Source of the DNA: Chitinophaga sancti
GTDB lineage: Bacteria; Bacteroidota; Bacteroidia; Chitinophagales; Chitinophagaceae
Reading direction: 5' to 3'
Length of the DNA stretch: 64,000 nt
NCBI RefSeq assembly: GCF_034424315.1
Contig: NZ_CP139972.1
Location: 62,001-126,000 of the forward strand
The first letter of the stretch is position 1. Every line of letters begins with the position of its first letter. The notes beneath the pieces are model-generated. The model was not told where the DNA came from. It did no database searches and worked only from the letters and a program-made list of their open reading frames with translations. This document shows positions 61,847-64,000 of this stretch, piece after piece. The position numbers and the translations under genes are program-made.

Positions 61847-63031
61847 ATGGACATTGCTAAGCTGAGGGCAGATACACCTGGCTGCCAGACAAAAATACAT
61901 TTCAACAATTCAGGCGCATCCTTACCGCCTTACCCGGTGCTGCACGCGATGCAGGATTACCTGACTGAAGAAGCTAATTGTGGAGGTTATGAAACAGCCG
62001 CCGCCAATGCAACTTCCCTCAACCGTTTTTATATGGCTGCCGGGAAACTACTGAATGCCCCGGCAAAGAATATAGCATTTACCAGCAGTGCGACCAATAG
62101 TTTTGCCAGGGCATTGTCGTGCATTCCTTTTAAAAAAGGAGATGTGGTGATCATTGCCAATGAGGATTATGCGAGCAACCAGTTGCAGTTCCTCTCCCTG
62201 GAAGAGCGTTTTGGCATAGCGCTGATCCGTGCACATAGCCTCCCCGAAGGCGGTGTGGATGTAGATCACATGACTTCCCTGATTAAAGAAAAGCATCCCC
62301 GGCTTGTATCGCTTACACATGTACCATCCAATACCGGGTTGATCCAGCCCGTTGCTGCGATAGGGAAAGTATGCCGCGAACTGGAGATCCCATATCTTGT
62401 AGATGCATGTCAGTCTGTCGGACAGCTGCCGCTGGATGTGGAAGCAATAGGCTGTGATTTTCTCTGTGGTACGATGCGGAAATTCCTGCGCGGACCAAGG
62501 GGAGCTGGCCTGCTGTATGTATCTGACAGGATCCTGCACAAACCCTGGTATCCTTTATTCCTGGATATGTATGCCGCTACCTGGACGGATGATGATACCT
62601 TCGTGACAGCACCTGATGCAAAACGATTCCAGGACTGGGAGCAGAATTATGCGTTATTATCCGGCAGTTATGCAGCGATCCATTATGCGAATGAAATCGG
62701 TTTGCAGAATATAGCAGATCGTAATAGGTATTTAGGTAGCCTGCTGCGGCCGCGATTACAGGCATTGCCGGGTGTGACATTGCTGGATAAAGGAACAGCA
62801 CTGGCCAGTATTATTACCCTGACTGCGCCGGTGAGTGATCCGCAGTGGTTGCTGACTTCACTGAGAGAACGGCATATTAATACAGCCGTGAGCGTGACTG
62901 CAAGTGCGCTGATTGATCTGAAATCGAAAGGAGTGAACTGGGCACTGCGTATTGCGCCGCATTATTTTAATACAGAAGAAGAGATTGATCTATTGCTGGA
63001 TGCGCTGGAATCATTATTTGCGAATCCTTAA
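61847..63031 (+). CDS. Class V aminotransferase-fold PLP enzyme (cysteine desulfurase/EgtE-like)
   Basis: A 394-residue fold-type I PLP enzyme. Motifs: IHFNNSGASLPP near the start, a phosphate-binding TSSATNS (80-85), Asp186 in LVDACQSVGQLP, and the PLP lysine Lys212 in CGTMRKFLRGPRG. It resembles isopenicillin-N epimerase/cysteine-lyase proteins, the group that includes EgtE (hercynylcysteine sulfoxide lyase). Its neighbour across a shared terminator is EgtD, which makes a role in ergothioneine-type synthesis possible, though the genes are convergent and the substrate cannot be read from sequence. Downstream of dinB by 9 nt. Confidence 0.85.
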   Translation: MDIAKLRADTPGCQTKIHFNNSGASLPPYPVLHAMQDYLTEEANCGGYETAAANATSLNRFYMAAGKLLNAPAKNIAFTSSATNSFARALSCIPFKKGDVVIIANEDYASNQLQFLSLEERFGIALIRAHSLPEGGVDVDHMTSLIKEKHPRLVSLTHVPSNTGLIQPVAAIGKVCRELEIPYLVDACQSVGQLPLDVEAIGCDFLCGTMRKFLRGPRGAGLLYVSDRILHKPWYPLFLDMYAATWTDDDTFVTAPDAKRFQDWEQNYALLSGSYAAIHYANEIGLQNIADRNRYLGSLLRPRLQALPGVTLLDKGTALASIITLTAPVSDPQWLLTSLRERHINTAVSVTASALIDLKSKGVNWALRIAPHYFNTEEEIDLLLDALESLFANP

Positions 63032-63034
63032 AAA

Positions 63035-63072
63035 TTTAAAAGTGCTGTTGCGTAAGCAACAGCACTTTTAAA
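63035..63072. terminator. Bidirectional terminator between the aminotransferase and egtD genes
   Basis: Perfect 17-bp stem TTTAAAAGTGCTGTTGC/GCAACAGCACTTTTAAA with GTAA loop, beginning 3 nt after the aminotransferase stop and ending 1 nt before the egtD stop. A/T-rich arm ends serve both directions. Confidence 0.88.
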
Positions 63073-64000
63073 TCAGGCTTGCCATAAACTATCTACAAAC
63101 CATCCCTTCTTATCCCTGAAATGCGCTATCGGCTCAAATCCCGCCTGTATTGCCAGTTTCTCCGATTCGTCCACACTATACTTCTGCGAAATCTCCATGT
63201 AAATCGTTTCATGCAGCTTAAACTCAATCACCTCATTTAATACCTTTACCTGCTGATCCTCCAGGCTTACCAGGTAACTCTTGCAAGCCCCTGTACCCGG
63301 ATCATAGGTGGCATAATGATCAAACTTCGTCAGATCAAAATCCGCTTCCATCTCCCGGTTAATCCTCGTGAGCAGGTTCAGGTTAAACTCCTTCGTAATC
63401 CCTCCCGCATCGTTATATGCATTCAAAATAATCTGGGGATGCTTCTTCAGGTCAAAGCCTGTCAGCAACATATCGCCAGGCTGTAAATAATTGCGCAACT
63501 GGCGGCAGAACTTACGGGTTTCTGCAGGCGTGAAATTCCCGATATTGCCACCCATACACAGTACTACTTTGGGCCTTGCAGACAAGGTCTGTAGCATGCG
63601 CAGCATCTCGAAATATTCACCATGCAGGCCATGTACCTGCAGCGCGGGCAGGCGTTCTGGTAAGTGCTGCTCCAGTTGACTGATCACATTTGCACTGATG
63701 TCAATGGGGTAGTAAGTGAAAGAGTGATCTACCTGTAGTAATTCCTGTAAGAGATGTACGGACTTGGTGGCATCACCTGCGCCCAGTTCCACTACATCGA
63801 AAGTATCTGTGAGCGAAGCGATCAGTGCGCTGATCTGCGCTGATTGTTCCCGCATGATCTCCATCTCACAATTCGTCGGATAGTATTCCGGACAAGCCAT
63901 AATGCGCTGAAAGATCCGGTCTCCGTTATCATCATAAAAATACTTTGCGTCGAGGTATTTGTCCTTTGCATGCAATCCCTGCAATACATCATGATGGAAA
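63073..64000 (-). CDS. egtD: L-histidine N-alpha-methyltransferase (EgtD), 5' end cut by the window
   Basis: SAM-dependent enzyme that trimethylates histidine to hercynine, the first step of ergothioneine synthesis. The reading frame stays open to the right edge (FHHDVLQGLHAKDKYLDAKYFYDD), matching the family's DVLxGL start, so the true start is outside. Seen motifs: YFYDDNGDRIFQ, PEYYPTNCE, the SAM loop VVELGAGDATKS, the CMGGNIGNF histidine-site loop, and ETIYMEISQKY with the Glu-x-Ser pair of the substrate pocket. In Bacteroidetes egtB often lies upstream of egtD, which would be just beyond this edge. Confidence 0.9.
   Translation of the reverse strand, partial: FHHDVLQGLHAKDKYLDAKYFYDDNGDRIFQRIMACPEYYPTNCEMEIMREQSAQISALIASLTDTFDVVELGAGDATKSVHLLQELLQVDHSFTYYPIDISANVISQLEQHLPERLPALQVHGLHGEYFEMLRMLQTLSARPKVVLCMGGNIGNFTPAETRKFCRQLRNYLQPGDMLLTGFDLKKHPQIILNAYNDAGGITKEFNLNLLTRINREMEADFDLTKFDHYATYDPGTGACKSYLVSLEDQQVKVLNEVIEFKLHETIYMEISQKYSVDESEKLAIQAGFEPIAHFRDKKGWFVDSLWQA

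Noticed and set aside
1..64000. CRISPR arrays, tRNA or rRNA genes, complete transposases, phage genes
   Set aside because: None was found by eye; repeats present are too few and irregular for CRISPR, and no transposase-like protein is encoded.

Overview
The window comes from a member of the Bacteroidetes, most likely Chitinophagaceae (Chitinophaga-like). The evidence is the L28-L33-DUF4295-FtsY order, two SusC/SusD pairs, type IX secretion (T9SS) sorting domains on giant secreted proteins, a Y_Y_Y-type two-component sensor, a parE/parC topoisomerase IV locus, and promoters of the form TTG-N20-TAnnTTTG in place of the sigma70 pattern. No phage, CRISPR array, complete insertion sequence, rRNA or tRNA was seen.

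Layout. 1-5.6 kb: housekeeping genes (rpmB end, rpmG, DUF4295, ftsY, rimO, a DEAD-box RNA helicase). 5.7-15.2 kb: glycogen branching enzyme, a DUF4382 lipoprotein, a MORN/YwqK-like protein, a PAP2 phosphatase, a His-rich KGG stress protein, a GH31 alpha-glucosidase and an Asp-box beta-propeller. 15.3-19.5 kb: a large sensor kinase with its LuxR-type regulator, then two tiny membrane-protein genes. 19.8-25.6 kb: the topoisomerase IV operon, with a DUF1835 protein and a cupin between parE and parC. 25.7-33.3 kb: alpha-glucan/trehalose enzymes (TreZ, GH13) and a 1325-residue secreted beta-helix protein that I read as a GH87-like alpha-1,3-glucanase. 33.5-39.3 kb: two orphan soluble proteins, a small outer-membrane barrel, a siderophore-type TonB receptor, dipeptidase E and a small membrane protein. 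39.9-50.9 kb: two consecutive SusC/SusD uptake loci. 51-58.6 kb: a secreted unknown protein, a secreted M43 metalloprotease, an unknown soluble protein and a PAS kinase/response-regulator pair. 59-64 kb: DUF3820, a TetR-FabF pair, DinB, a class V aminotransferase and EgtD (cut by the window edge).

How the genes work together. GlgB, GH31, TreZ, GH13 and the GH87-like protein all handle alpha-glucans, though they are spread over 28 kb and are not one operon. The SusC/D loci have no carbohydrate-active enzyme beside them, so their substrates are unknown. The PLP enzyme next to EgtD makes an ergothioneine-type thiol pathway worth checking.

The least-explained content lies between genes. A family of MITE-like repeats shares GAGGCTGTATC-type ends, and an inverted pair of them brackets the TonB receptor gene. 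A 28-bp perfect inverted repeat sits between tetR and dinB. Degenerate tandem repeats fill the leaders of the helicase and first susC genes. A perfect palindrome fills the spacer of the tetR promoter, which appears to be leaderless.
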